Below, in pieces: positions 7,882 through 15,726 of a stretch of DNA of 49,427 nt. Position 1 is the first letter of the stretch. Every line of letters starts with the position of its first letter. Below the pieces are notes generated by a model. The model ran no database searches, had not been told where the DNA came from, and was given only the letters and a program-made list of their open reading frames with translations. Location: assembly GCA_036307185.1 (NCBI GenBank), contig JAXJYC010000015.1, forward strand, positions 1 to 49,427. The letters are read 5' to 3'. A program made the translations under genes and the position numbers. Origin of the DNA: SVEL01 sp017381055. GTDB taxonomy: Bacteria > Bacillota > Clostridia > Lachnospirales > Lachnospiraceae.

Positions 7882-7975
7882 CAGCCATACCAACAAGGTG
7901 GTACTATTGGCTGACATAAGAAATACCACCATGATGATATAATGCTAATCCGCACTATACCAGCATGGTGGTATT
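7882..7975. repeat. Array of TACCA/TGGTA inverted repeats
   Basis: CAGCCATACCA faces TGGTA and TGGCTG (7882-7913), giving a long hairpin. AATACCACCATG (7922-7933) faces CATGGTGGTATT (7964-7975), a perfect 12-bp inverted repeat with a 30-base loop. The shared TACCA-type core could be a protein-binding array, for example for mobilization or replication. The remaining gap to 8039 shows no gene. Confidence 0.6.
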
Positions 7976-8039
7976 CCTATTTTCGCAGAAAGCATCTGCT
8001 TCCTGTTCGATATTGCTTATGAATGATGAAATCTTCAAA

Positions 8040-8387
8040 TTATTTTGCTTTCATCATTCTATCTAAGGCCGCTTTTTCCATATTAGGTAACATATCTTTC
8101 TTAAATATAGATTTGCTTTCCACAAAATAAAGCGGACAAGGCGAAAATTCGCTTTCATCCACAAATGCTTCGGCAAATACGATTCCATATTCATTCCTAA
8201 CATTATCTGTAAAAAAATGCACATGTAAATAATTTGGAATTTCCGAAAGTTTGATAATAACAGGTTGTTCGTAACCTTTTGATTTCATATATTCAACTAC
8301 TGCTTTAAAAAAACCAGTCCCCCAATGTCCTCTTATTGCTAATCTAAAATCTACCATTTCTTTTTCAAATTGTTCTTTTGTTCTCAT
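8040..8387 (-). CDS. Element-encoded protein of unknown function
   Basis: 115 residues with no transmembrane helix or recognisable catalytic motif. The N-terminus (MRTKEQFEKEMVDFRLAIRG) is helical, the middle contains HVHFFTD and the C-terminus is a basic helix. An AGCGAGGATA site precedes the start, and a 51-bp sequence including that site is repeated upstream of the next gene (8460-8999). The gene belongs to a minus-strand run of unknown proteins between relaxase and methyltransferase. Confidence 0.6.
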   Translation of the reverse strand: MRTKEQFEKEMVDFRLAIRGHWGTGFFKAVVEYMKSKGYEQPVIIKLSEIPNYLHVHFFTDNVRNEYGIVFAEAFVDESEFSPCPLYFVESKSIFKKDMLPNMEKAALDRMMKAK

Positions 8388-8392
8388 ATTAT

Positions 8393-8443
8393 TATCCTCG
8401 CTTTCTTTATTATTATTTTGATAACTGGGGCAAATGCCCCAGC
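8393..8443 (-). repeat. 51-bp intergenic direct repeat, copy 1, with GGGGCA hairpin
   Basis: The 51 bases are identical to 9004-9054. On the minus strand they contain the stem CTGGGGCA/TGCCCCAG, an A/T-rich spacer and the AGCGAGGATA ribosome binding site of the following gene. The hairpin lacks a T-run, so it may be an mRNA-processing or stabilising structure, not a terminator. Confidence 0.8.
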
Positions 8444-8459
8444 ATAATTTTATTCTTAT

Positions 8460-8999
8460 TTATTCAGTTATTCTAAATCCGTATGGTGCAAGTTTCGCCA
8501 TTTGCTTTGAAGAATATCTCATGTACGCTTCACGAATTTGTTTGCCATGTTCCATATAATCAAAGTCTTTCGCAAGTTGTCCTTGCATAGCCTTTAATAT
8601 CTGCTTTCTAATATTTTCATTCAATCCAATTACACGCATCCCTTCCAATTTTCCATTAGAGCAGTCAAAAAGATATATGTTTAATATATTATGATTTTCT
8701 AAATTATGTGGATTTGATAAGTGAATACTTAAATGTGCGTTATATGGTGCATCCATCCATTCTAATTTACCGAACTTGAATAAAACATATAAAACATCCT
8801 TCACTTCAAATGCTTTCATTTCAAAAGGTGTACCACATTGTATTTGCTCTATTTCTTCTATTGTTGGTTCATCTATAAAGATTCTCAAACCAATTTCATC
8901 ATCCAAAACATCAAATTGTGCTCCTTCTGGATAGCCTATAAATTGTGGAAAAATATCTCCTACTGTAATAACTTCTAAATTATTCTTTTTATCTGACAT
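8460..8999 (-). CDS. Acidic element-encoded protein of unknown function
   Basis: The 179-residue soluble protein has an acidic N-terminal two thirds (EPTIEEIEQIQC, DVLDDEIGLRIFIDE) and a basic C-terminal helix (YMRYSSKQMAKLAPYGFRITE). No family is recognised. The same 51-bp repeat that precedes the 8040-8387 gene also precedes this one, so both reading frames seem to be translated from matched sites. Its position among an orphan methyltransferase and an ArdC-like gene allows an anti-defence role, which is speculation. Confidence 0.6.
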   Translation of the reverse strand: MSDKKNNLEVITVGDIFPQFIGYPEGAQFDVLDDEIGLRIFIDEPTIEEIEQIQCGTPFEMKAFEVKDVLYVLFKFGKLEWMDAPYNAHLSIHLSNPHNLENHNILNIYLFDCSNGKLEGMRVIGLNENIRKQILKAMQGQLAKDFDYMEHGKQIREAYMRYSSKQMAKLAPYGFRITE

Positions 9000-9003
9000 A
9001 ATA

Positions 9004-9054
9004 TATCCTCGCTTTCTTTATTATTATTTTGATAACTGGGGCAAATGCCCCAGC
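9004..9054 (-). repeat. 51-bp intergenic direct repeat, copy 2
   Basis: Identical to 8393-8443, including the CTGGGGCA/TGCCCCAG stem and the ribosome binding site. A third related hairpin with loop CAGAACA, GCTGGGG/CCCCAGC, lies at 9473-9493 between the methyltransferase and the next gene. Confidence 0.8.
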
Positions 9055-9057
9055 CAG

Positions 9058-9435
9058 TTAATCTACAATTTCAATGCTTGTAAGTACATAATCCCATGCG
9101 GTTCCATAGTGTGTTACACCCCACACATACATATCCAATTCATCACAATAATACACAAGTTCATCTGTGTAATAAGAAAGAATTCCATATCCTGCACTGT
9201 CAATAATAAAATACTGAAATACATCTTCATACCAGCCATTTTCTTCATCATAATCGCTACCATTAACAATCTCCCAATACATATTGCCAGTTCCCATCAA
9301 ATCAGCAATACTATTACACAATACTGCATTAAATGCACTTCGTAATGTCTTATAATCTACACGCTTATTTTTTAACCCATATTCTGATACTTCATTACCA
9401 TAAAATTTTGTTCCTTTAATATAATTTCTTTCCAT
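9058..9435 (-). CDS. Very acidic, tyrosine-rich protein of unknown function
   Basis: 125 residues with strong negative charge and many Tyr/Trp residues, for example YDEENGWYEDVFQYF and YYTDELVYYCDELDMYVW. Basic residues are limited to the first 35 positions. Small, acidic, aromatic-rich proteins on mobile elements are sometimes DNA mimics that block restriction or CRISPR proteins, and this one lies next to an orphan methyltransferase. That is an inference from composition and place; no homology is seen. GGAGGTATGTAA precedes the ATG. Confidence 0.6.
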   Translation of the reverse strand: MERNYIKGTKFYGNEVSEYGLKNKRVDYKTLRSAFNAVLCNSIADLMGTGNMYWEIVNGSDYDEENGWYEDVFQYFIIDSAGYGILSYYTDELVYYCDELDMYVWGVTHYGTAWDYVLTSIEIVD

Positions 9436-9500
9436 TTACATACCTCCGTATTTTCTATAAATTTATTGTTATGCTGGGGCAGAACACCCCAGCCAGTTAC

Positions 9501-10250
9501 TTATGCCACAGCCTTAACCGCATCAGCAGATAAGACCGCATCTATTCTTGCTACACTTTTTATGTAGTAATCCTTATCAAGTTCACATCCAACAAAGCGT
9601 CTATTTTCTTTTATGCACGCCATCGCAGTTGAACCCGAACCAGAAAAGCAATCTAATACCAGTTCGCCCTCATTGCTGTGTTTTCTAACTAAATCAGCAA
9701 TCAATTCAACTGGCTTCTGTGTAGTATGAAATCTATCTTTACCTTGACAAATACCATACTCGTAAATACCCTTGTCATACCTACTGTTGAATGTAGGACA
9801 AGTGCCTTTTACCGCAGTTACAGCAATTTCCCTGGCAGTTGTAAGATAGTTCTTACTACAATTCGTAGGTACTGGATTCTTCTTTACCCATTCGATGAAT
9901 CGCAACTGTCTGAACTTGCTTTCAATCATGTATTCCTTCAGTTCCGACACCTTCCACAGGTCATAAAAACAGATGATTGTACCACCTTGTTTCAGAACCC
10001 TGTAACATTCCTGTATTACCTGCTTCATGACTGTGAAGTTATAATCCCACTCACCAAAATCCATACTTACTGTATGAAATTTAGGATTACGACCGCCTGT
10101 AAAACTTATTGGTTTACTAATCTGATATGGCGGATCGATTAACACTAAATCCACCGATTCATTTTTGATAGTTTTTAAGAATTTAAGACAATCCTTATTT
10201 TCCAATCTGATTCCATGCTTCTCGTAATTTTTCTTGATACCTTTTTTCAT
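9501..10250 (-). CDS. Orphan DNA adenine N6-methyltransferase (beta class)
   Basis: The product is 249 residues with the beta-class order of motifs: the catalytic DPPY box (VLIDPPYQIS) near residue 40 comes before the cofactor motif (LVLDCFSGSGSTAMACI) near 210, with TTQKPVELIADLV between. This is the arrangement of DpnA-type and similar N6-adenine methyltransferases. No restriction endonuclease gene adjoins it, so it is probably a solitary enzyme that protects the element or changes host methylation. The target sequence cannot be read from the protein. An AAAGG site favours the ATG at 10250 over the TTG two codons upstream. It is transcribed divergently from the XRE gene. Confidence 0.85.
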   Translation of the reverse strand: MKKGIKKNYEKHGIRLENKDCLKFLKTIKNESVDLVLIDPPYQISKPISFTGGRNPKFHTVSMDFGEWDYNFTVMKQVIQECYRVLKQGGTIICFYDLWKVSELKEYMIESKFRQLRFIEWVKKNPVPTNCSKNYLTTAREIAVTAVKGTCPTFNSRYDKGIYEYGICQGKDRFHTTQKPVELIADLVRKHSNEGELVLDCFSGSGSTAMACIKENRRFVGCELDKDYYIKSVARIDAVLSADAVKAVA

Positions 10251-10344
10251 AATCAATACCTTTCCTTTCTATGTGCAGTTTTCAATGTTCCAAATAGTTA
10301 TTTTTTGAATATTCAATTATTAACTATTGATAGGATGCCATAAA

Positions 10345-10420
10345 AAGTGCACATTGTCGTTGCACTTAAAGTAACCATCGTGGTATAATTAAACAAAAAG
10401 GTACACTTTATGTTCACTTT
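10345..10420 (+). promoter_or_regulatory. Promoter and operators of the XRE regulator gene
   Basis: TTGCAC (10360-10365) and TATAAT (10384-10389) are 18 bases apart. AAGTGCA (10345-10351) and TGCACTT (10361-10367) form an inverted repeat overlapping the -35 box. Downstream of the -10, TACACTTT and TATGTTCACTTT repeat the half-site CACTTT. This looks like autoregulation by the encoded protein. Confidence 0.7.
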
Positions 10421-10434
10421 GAAAGGAGTTGCCC

Positions 10435-11373
10435 ATGAAAGATAACCATTTACAATGGATTGCTGATAAGATAGATGAATTACGAAAAGAACAGGGAATA
10501 ACACTTGAAGAAATTGTATTAAGAACCGAAGATTTAAAAGAAAAAAATCCTGATAAATACGCTAAGATTTCAAGAACCAATCTATTTAAACTCAGAAAGT
10601 GTGGCACAGGCACGCCACGAAACAAAACATTACACGCACTTGCTAATGCATTAGGTAAACCAGATACTTTTTTCCTACCATCCACACAATCCTTAAACGA
10701 GCAGGAAATTGAAGAAAGTGCTAGGGAATATCTATTACTGCATCATATTGAATTGGATAAACCACTTGATGATGTAATAAATGATGTTCTATACAAAGCC
10801 TACGATACTGATATTCAGCCTATAATTAACTACTTCCGTACTCGTGGATGTGAAATAGAATATGATGTTATAGATGAACTGCTTTTACAGGAATCCGAAA
10901 AATATCTTGTTGCCAAAAAGGCTAGCAATAAGGAACATCCTAAACGAATAAAACAATATGAAAAGGAAATTGCTCAGTTACAGGAAGAATTAAGTAAACT
11001 GACACTTCCAGACGAAATCGACAGTGATCTTGATGATTTGGCAAGATATGAAATACAGGACAGATATTATGAAAAAATAGCCGAATTAAATGAAATGATG
11101 CAGGACTATGAAAACTATAAATCCGAAAATTCGACCATACCAACACACGCAGAAATTCATTACAGGGCAAAAAGAACCGCTATTGATACTGCTCTTGCAA
11201 CAAGCAAATCACTAAAAGAAGTACCTCTAATTGCCCGAATTAGCAGACCAGCGGTTTTATTTAAAGATGCGGATGAACCGACTGCATTACCACCGATTGA
11301 AATAAATATTTATCGCTTTGTGGAAGCCTGTAAACAAATGGATGCACTTGCAAACTTCCTACTTGAACTATAA
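10435..11373 (+). CDS. XRE-type regulator with long C-terminal extension
   Basis: The 312-residue protein has an N-terminal helix-turn-helix (about 8-75): EGITLEEIV-like QGITLEEIVLRTEDL, then SRTNLFKLRKCGTGTPRNKT with the expected recognition helix. A helical, coiled-coil-prone middle (about 165-225) precedes a C-terminal segment of unknown role. It is probably the master regulator of the element, since operator-like CACTTT words occur at its own promoter and at the promoter ahead of the recombinase. I start at the ATG at 10435, six bases after AAAGGAG. It is one of only two long plus-strand genes in the element, the other being the replication gene. Confidence 0.75.
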   Translation: MKDNHLQWIADKIDELRKEQGITLEEIVLRTEDLKEKNPDKYAKISRTNLFKLRKCGTGTPRNKTLHALANALGKPDTFFLPSTQSLNEQEIEESAREYLLLHHIELDKPLDDVINDVLYKAYDTDIQPIINYFRTRGCEIEYDVIDELLLQESEKYLVAKKASNKEHPKRIKQYEKEIAQLQEELSKLTLPDEIDSDLDDLARYEIQDRYYEKIAELNEMMQDYENYKSENSTIPTHAEIHYRAKRTAIDTALATSKSLKEVPLIARISRPAVLFKDADEPTALPPIEINIYRFVEACKQMDALANFLLEL

Positions 11374-11379
11374 ACGCTA

Positions 11380-11408
11380 AAAGCCAGCATTACGCTGGCT
11401 TTTGCTTT
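11380..11408. terminator. Bidirectional terminator between convergent genes
   Basis: AAAGCCAGC/GCTGGCTTT with a 5-base loop is followed by TGCTTTAA on the plus strand, ending the XRE gene. The minus-strand gene 11390-11725 ends inside the hairpin. Confidence 0.75.
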
Positions 11409-11725
11409 AATCTGTTCTTTAAACTGGATAACCCAGATGTATCAATTTCTATTTTGGTCTGATTCACTTCTTCTCGTATCAACTGCCTGTACTTTCTGTA
11501 TTGTGACATAAACTCCGATGCTGGCGTTGATAGTTGTGTAGATTTTTTCGTTGGTATTGACAATTCCTGCTTCTGTTCCTTGTAATCGGTTATTATGTTA
11601 TCAAGTGGGCGTTCATCAAACACTTTCATTTCAAGTTGTTTTTTCAAATCTCTAATCTGCCTCTTTAATTCCATATTTTCCGCTTGCAATTCTTCCATTA
11701 AATCCCTATAAGTTTGCTTCGTCAT
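11390..11725 (-). CDS. Coiled-coil protein of unknown function
   Basis: The start at 11725 follows GGAGGTGGAAT. The 111-residue product begins with a strong coiled coil (YRDLMEELQAENMELKRQIR and onward to about residue 40), then a polar linker and a basic C-terminal half (LIREEVNQTKIEIDTSG, SLKNRLKQKP). Proteins of this build are common near mobilization genes, but no family is recognised. The start overlaps the end of the 11706-11972 gene by 20 bases, so the two are translationally coupled. Confidence 0.6.
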   Translation of the reverse strand: MTKQTYRDLMEELQAENMELKRQIRDLKKQLEMKVFDERPLDNIITDYKEQKQELSIPTKKSTQLSTPASEFMSQYRKYRQLIREEVNQTKIEIDTSGLSSLKNRLKQKPA

Positions 11726-11972
11726 ATTCCACCTCCGCATCTAAATCCATTTCTTCTTCATATTCAATAAAGCATAGAAATCCTGCAACATCGGCTTCCA
11801 TTTCTTCAATGGAATTATAAGTACACACTCTTTTTATTTTGGAATATCTTCTTCCTATATCATCATGGAATATCTGTTCCCAAAACACTTTATATTTACT
11901 GCATTTCTCGTGTTCAAAAGTAACAGGAAATGGTGCTTTTTGAATTATAATTCTATATCCTTCTTCTGTCAT
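11706..11972 (-). CDS. Small protein with acidic C-terminus, unknown function
   Basis: The 88-residue protein has an N-terminal half of alternating hydrophobic strands (YRIIIQKAPFPVTFEHE) and a strongly acidic tail (EYEEEMDLDAEVEYDEANL). No family is recognised. It is part of a tightly packed minus-strand operon with the 11390-11725 and 11985-12983 genes. The acidic tail again fits a possible DNA-mimic or chaperone-like role, which is not shown by the sequence. Confidence 0.6.
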   Translation of the reverse strand: MTEEGYRIIIQKAPFPVTFEHEKCSKYKVFWEQIFHDDIGRRYSKIKRVCTYNSIEEMEADVAGFLCFIEYEEEMDLDAEVEYDEANL

Positions 11973-11984
11973 TTACACCGCCCC

Positions 11985-12983
11985 CTATCTTGCTTCATCA
12001 TAATATACTGGCTGTTGCTGGCTAGCACATAACATTTCTTCTGTCATAATAGTAAGTTTTCTGCCATCGTAATAATACACATTATCACTTAGTTTTTCTT
12101 CTGGCGATAATTCCTGCTGGTTTACGGTTCTTACAATGTCCTGTAATTCTTCCACCGACATTTCATCTGAATAAGGCATCACTATCACTTCATGCGTACT
12201 GGAAGGAAACATCACAAAATCAGAACCCAATCGCTCATATACACTAGAAAGCAAATTATCATACATAATCACACTTGCTCCAGCATTACAATCCTGTGCA
12301 GTAAGTACATACATTTCCATCGGACATTGACTATTCATCATCTCAATAAACATCCCCTTAAACTCGTCCAAAGTAATATCTTCTGGAACACCCATTTGCA
12401 TCTTAATCATTTCCAATTCGCCACTTCTTAACATTGTATCAGCCATCATTTCACTTAATGGCTTAAAATCAACCTTAGAATAAATGCGTGGTGTATTATA
12501 ATCCGCAATATCATATAATTCATCTTCCGAAATTCCCCACATTTGCATCATTCCATCATGAATAGTAATTGTTGCCTGCTTATCTAAATCAATGTAATAA
12601 ATACAGACCAAATCACTATCATACAACTGTGTAAATGGTGTATATTCCAATAAAGCCTCATTGGCTTCCTTATTGATAACCTTGTAGCAAATTCTATCTT
12701 TTATTGCATCAAAATCTGTAAGGCTATTTATATCAAAAGAAATACCTTCATTTTTGATTTCTTCATAATGTTCCAAAATAGCAATCGCACATTCTTCCTC
12801 GGTGTACCCTTCATAATAGCCATTCATATATAAGATAGGTGCAATAGGGCTGTCTGCGGTGGCTATTCTAACACCATTCAATTCAACACCATTGTTTTTA
12901 ATTGTGGTATAACTTTCCACATTACAATCTGGCAATTCTGCCTCTAAAATCTTTATTACCGCTTCAATATATCGTTCATCCAT
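11985..12983 (-). CDS. DUF5688-like protein
   Basis: The 332-residue soluble protein starts at the ATG at 12983, preceded by AAAGGAGGTATG. Its layout, with an N-terminal NNGVELNGVRI segment, a central ICYKVINKEANEALLEYTPF and a C-terminal NVYYYDGRKLTIM, resembles the DUF5688 family that is frequent on mobile elements of Lachnospiraceae. Their function is not known. No transmembrane helix or catalytic motif is seen. The upstream gene ends in a terminator (13056-13080), so this gene may have its own promoter in the gap or rely on read-through. Confidence 0.6.
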   Translation of the reverse strand: MDERYIEAVIKILEAELPDCNVESYTTIKNNGVELNGVRIATADSPIAPILYMNGYYEGYTEEECAIAILEHYEEIKNEGISFDINSLTDFDAIKDRICYKVINKEANEALLEYTPFTQLYDSDLVCIYYIDLDKQATITIHDGMMQMWGISEDELYDIADYNTPRIYSKVDFKPLSEMMADTMLRSGELEMIKMQMGVPEDITLDEFKGMFIEMMNSQCPMEMYVLTAQDCNAGASVIMYDNLLSSVYERLGSDFVMFPSSTHEVIVMPYSDEMSVEELQDIVRTVNQQELSPEEKLSDNVYYYDGRKLTIMTEEMLCASQQQPVYYDEAR

Positions 12984-13055
12984 AGAACATACCTCCTTTG
13001 TAATTTTCTTATAAACAGTATGATTTATAGATAACAACGATAACTTCCAAAACGC

Positions 13056-13080
13056 ACAAAAAAAGACAGTCCTTGACTGC
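13056..13080 (-). terminator. Terminator after the ArdC-like gene
   Basis: On the minus strand GGCAGTC/GACTGTC with loop AAG is followed by seven T residues, directly after the TAG stop of the 13081-14310 gene. Confidence 0.75.
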
Positions 13081-14310
13081 CTATCTACATACATCTTCAT
13101 ATTTAACATCTCCAGCCATAAGTTCTTCAAAATCATCCAAATCCATGCTGTGTAATGCCTGTTCCGATATACACCATTCACTTGTGACTTCCGCAAGTGC
13201 ATCCATCAAATTATTTATTTCATCGCCACGCTCAATAATGCCACCATCCAACAATCTTACCTTTTCGGAAAGAATATCAAATTTATAAACTTCATATTCA
13301 AAATCAGAATCGCTGTTCTCAAATATGTGTATGATTTTATTATCGCCCTGTACTACTGCTTCTGGAACATTATATTTTTCCAATTCCTTTTCTACTTGTT
13401 CAAAAAAGTAGTCACAGACTTTTCCAGCCTTACCAGCCATAGAAACAATATAAGATGCTTTCTCAGACTTAATTTTCTGGCTCCAACCACGAATATATTC
13501 CACGCTATTAGCCATACTGCTTTCAGCATCTATCATAAGTCTGTGTGCCATCATCTGACTAGAAATTTCCGCAAGCAACTCGGATGAACTATACGCATCT
13601 TCGTTTGCTACCCCATCTGCCGATCCTAATCGGTTGGCATCTGCTACTAAACCTAATTTGAAGTCCAAGAAATGTGAAATTTCATGCAAGCAGGTGGAGT
13701 AGTATTCTGCTATATTTTCCTTAGAATACTGGCTTTTCGATGGTACTGTAATACTGTTTCGTGCTGGATTAAAATAGGCTCTACTGCTTCCTTCTTTCAC
13801 AACCATATCAATACCCATCACATCACAGAAAACCCTCATATACAATTCAGCCTTTTTCATATTTGCATCCAAAGTATGCTCATTCTTTACAAAGTTCTTC
13901 ATTCTGCTTTCAAGACCGATTACATCGTTAATGTCATACACCTTATAAAACTTCAAAAATGGTATCTTTATCGGATTCCCCTTTTCATCGGTTTTAACTG
14001 TGCCATCTTCATTCTTCTTTTCCATAAAATTAAAATAATATACTGTATGCTGGTGACACCCTTTGCGGATTTTAATGGAACTATCTTTCTCACGCATTTT
14101 CTGTAATTCTGTAAAAGTCACGAACTCTGAAATCGGATTTATTATACTATTGATTCCTTTATAAAAAGTTTGCTCATCTGCAAGGTAAGATTTTGGTAAT
14201 GGCGTTCCCCCTTGCCATGGCTTTATCCAATGAATTTTACCTTCCTTCTCGCTTTTTTCAAGCATATCTAATATTTGTTGCTGTACGATTTCATATACTT
14301 TATTATTCAT
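13081..14310 (-). CDS. ArdC-like antirestriction protein with zincin domain
   Basis: The 409-residue protein has the two parts of the ArdC/DUF1738 family. The N-terminal ssDNA-binding region carries WIKPWQGGTPLPKSY and FYKGIN (about 30-55). A metallopeptidase-like domain follows with HEISHFLDF (HExxH, about 210) and a downstream Glu in SSSELLAEISSQ. ArdC proteins protect incoming single-stranded DNA from host restriction during conjugation. About 90 C-terminal residues after the peptidase domain are acidic and unassigned. AAAGAGGTG precedes the ATG at 14310; a GTG three codons upstream overlaps that site and is less likely. Confidence 0.8.
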   Translation of the reverse strand: MNNKVYEIVQQQILDMLEKSEKEGKIHWIKPWQGGTPLPKSYLADEQTFYKGINSIINPISEFVTFTELQKMREKDSSIKIRKGCHQHTVYYFNFMEKKNEDGTVKTDEKGNPIKIPFLKFYKVYDINDVIGLESRMKNFVKNEHTLDANMKKAELYMRVFCDVMGIDMVVKEGSSRAYFNPARNSITVPSKSQYSKENIAEYYSTCLHEISHFLDFKLGLVADANRLGSADGVANEDAYSSSELLAEISSQMMAHRLMIDAESSMANSVEYIRGWSQKIKSEKASYIVSMAGKAGKVCDYFFEQVEKELEKYNVPEAVVQGDNKIIHIFENSDSDFEYEVYKFDILSEKVRLLDGGIIERGDEINNLMDALAEVTSEWCISEQALHSMDLDDFEELMAGDVKYEDVCR

Positions 14311-14391
14311 AAAAAACACCTCTTTCTGTTATATTCTTATAAATAACATGACAGATACAGGCGTTTTGTAATTCCTAATTTATATCAAAAC

Positions 14392-14433
14392 AAAAAAATA
14401 AATGCCACCGCAATTACTGGTAGCATTTATTCT
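14392..14433 (-). terminator. Terminator of the 14436-15182 gene
   Basis: On the minus strand AATAAATGCTACC and GGTGGCATTTATT pair across a 9-base loop, followed by TTTTT. Confidence 0.75.
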
Positions 14434-14435
14434 CA

Positions 14436-15182
14436 TTACACTAATTTAATTTCTTTTAAGTACTGCTTCACTTTTTCCTTGTTCGGTACAATTAAACTGG
14501 AATGCATCGAAGCCAAATATATATATTTTTGATAGAATACATTCATATCTTTGTTGTATTTAGATTCAACTTCCAGACAACACTCAATCATCTTGCTGTT
14601 GGTAGGCTTATCAAATTCATTAAGTTCACATGCTAAATCAACTGCCAGATTAAAAAACATATTTCTCAAATCATCATTGCCTACTTTTTCTTTTACCAAA
14701 TGATTATACATTTCTTCCCCAAGATTATCGGCATAAATGAAATCATCCCCTTGCAGATAAAGAATAACAACTTCATATCCATTTTCCTGCAAAAATTTCC
14801 TTTGATAATACTCCACAGTCAGATTTCTAGCGATTGCTTTACAAGAGAATGATGCAAATGCTTCCCCATCCCTTACCAAAAATCCTTGTTTAAGTGAACC
14901 CATATTAAACACAGAATTATATTTTTCTAACGATAAATCAATCGTTTTAGGTACATATCCGCATACTTCATCAACACATGATGCTTTAATAACTGACTTA
15001 ATATAATCCTTAACAGCCTCCTGTTCAACTGTCTGTCTGCTCTTAAAACACGAATGGAACATCCCATTGAGTTCTTGCGATTGATTATCAAGTTTCAGAT
15101 TTGAAAACATTCCCTGTTCAAATAAATCTTCCATGTGCCTAATCGCACGCCGTTCTAATAATCTTTTATCTTGCTGATTCAT
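14436..15182 (-). CDS. Element-encoded protein of unknown function
   Basis: The 248-residue soluble protein contains a basic N-terminal helix (MNQQDKRLLERRAIRHMEDL), a central beta-rich part (GFLVRDGEAFASFSC, VVILYLQGDDFIYAD) and a helical C-terminus ending EKVKQYLKEIKLV. No family is recognised. GAGAAGG precedes the ATG. It follows a possible 44-residue gene (15204-15338) by 21 bases and both would be read from a promoter near 15410-15450. Confidence 0.6.
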   Translation of the reverse strand: MNQQDKRLLERRAIRHMEDLFEQGMFSNLKLDNQSQELNGMFHSCFKSRQTVEQEAVKDYIKSVIKASCVDEVCGYVPKTIDLSLEKYNSVFNMGSLKQGFLVRDGEAFASFSCKAIARNLTVEYYQRKFLQENGYEVVILYLQGDDFIYADNLGEEMYNHLVKEKVGNDDLRNMFFNLAVDLACELNEFDKPTNSKMIECCLEVESKYNKDMNVFYQKYIYLASMHSSLIVPNKEKVKQYLKEIKLV

Positions 15183-15203
15183 TATTTACTTACCTTCTCT
15201 TTC

Positions 15204-15338
15204 CTACTTTTCTACGATAGAAGCCATTTTCTGTAAGAAGCGTTTATACTTCACATTAAACGATGAACCGTTTATCTGTTCCATTTTAGAAGTTAAAATT
15301 CTAGCCTTACACACCTCCTGTGCTTTTAAAATAACCAT
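15204..15338 (-). CDS. Possible small gene (44 residues)
   Basis: The frame starts MVILKAQEVCKARILTSKME and ends QKMASIVEK, with helix-like hydrophobic spacing and a basic middle. It ends 21 bases before the next gene on the same strand. No strong ribosome site precedes the ATG; an AGGAGG exists a few codons inside the frame. It could be a real small protein or chance. Confidence 0.35.
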   Translation of the reverse strand: MVILKAQEVCKARILTSKMEQINGSSFNVKYKRFLQKMASIVEK

Positions 15339-15726
15339 TTCAAACTATCTATAATTTTATCATAGCAACTCTTACTTCACAAGATTATCTTGCAATCTTC
15401 AAGAATGCCTATTTATACCTTATCAGCACATTTCGACAATATAAGCGACAAATTTTTCATTCGAGTACCCTATTATATTATTAAAAAAAATAAGTTCACG
15501 AAAACTTTTTATCCCATCCTGCGACAAAAATTTCATACTTGATTATGAAAAATAAAAAAAGACTTCCCACCGTCAAGCGAAAAGCCTTTTAAAATTATGA
15601 AAACAAACATTTACACACAGGATGCACCTTTATTGATGCCCCTCGTATATATTATGCTCGTTTTATCATAATTTGAAATGAAAATTTTGCTGACAGGGAA
15701 AATATTTTACAGAAAGGATGATTTAT
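15339..15726. promoter_or_regulatory. Divergent control region before the replication gene
   Basis: No protein gene is seen here. On the minus strand TTGTCG and TATAAA with a 16-base spacer (about 15410-15440) could drive the 15204-15338 and 14436-15182 genes. CAAGAT-T-ATCTTG near 15380 is a perfect small palindrome. A minus-strand terminator, AAAAGGCTT/AAGTCTTTT followed by TTTATTTTT, lies at about 15550-15592 and implies a short transcript antisense to the replication gene leader (15600-15710). This layout fits a countertranscript RNA that limits replication, but the RNA itself is not proven. Confidence 0.45.

Noticed and set aside
12984..13202. 73 extra residues on the DUF5688-like protein
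   Set aside because: The extension crosses the terminator and the end of the ArdC-like gene. AAAGGAGG precedes the ATG at 12983.
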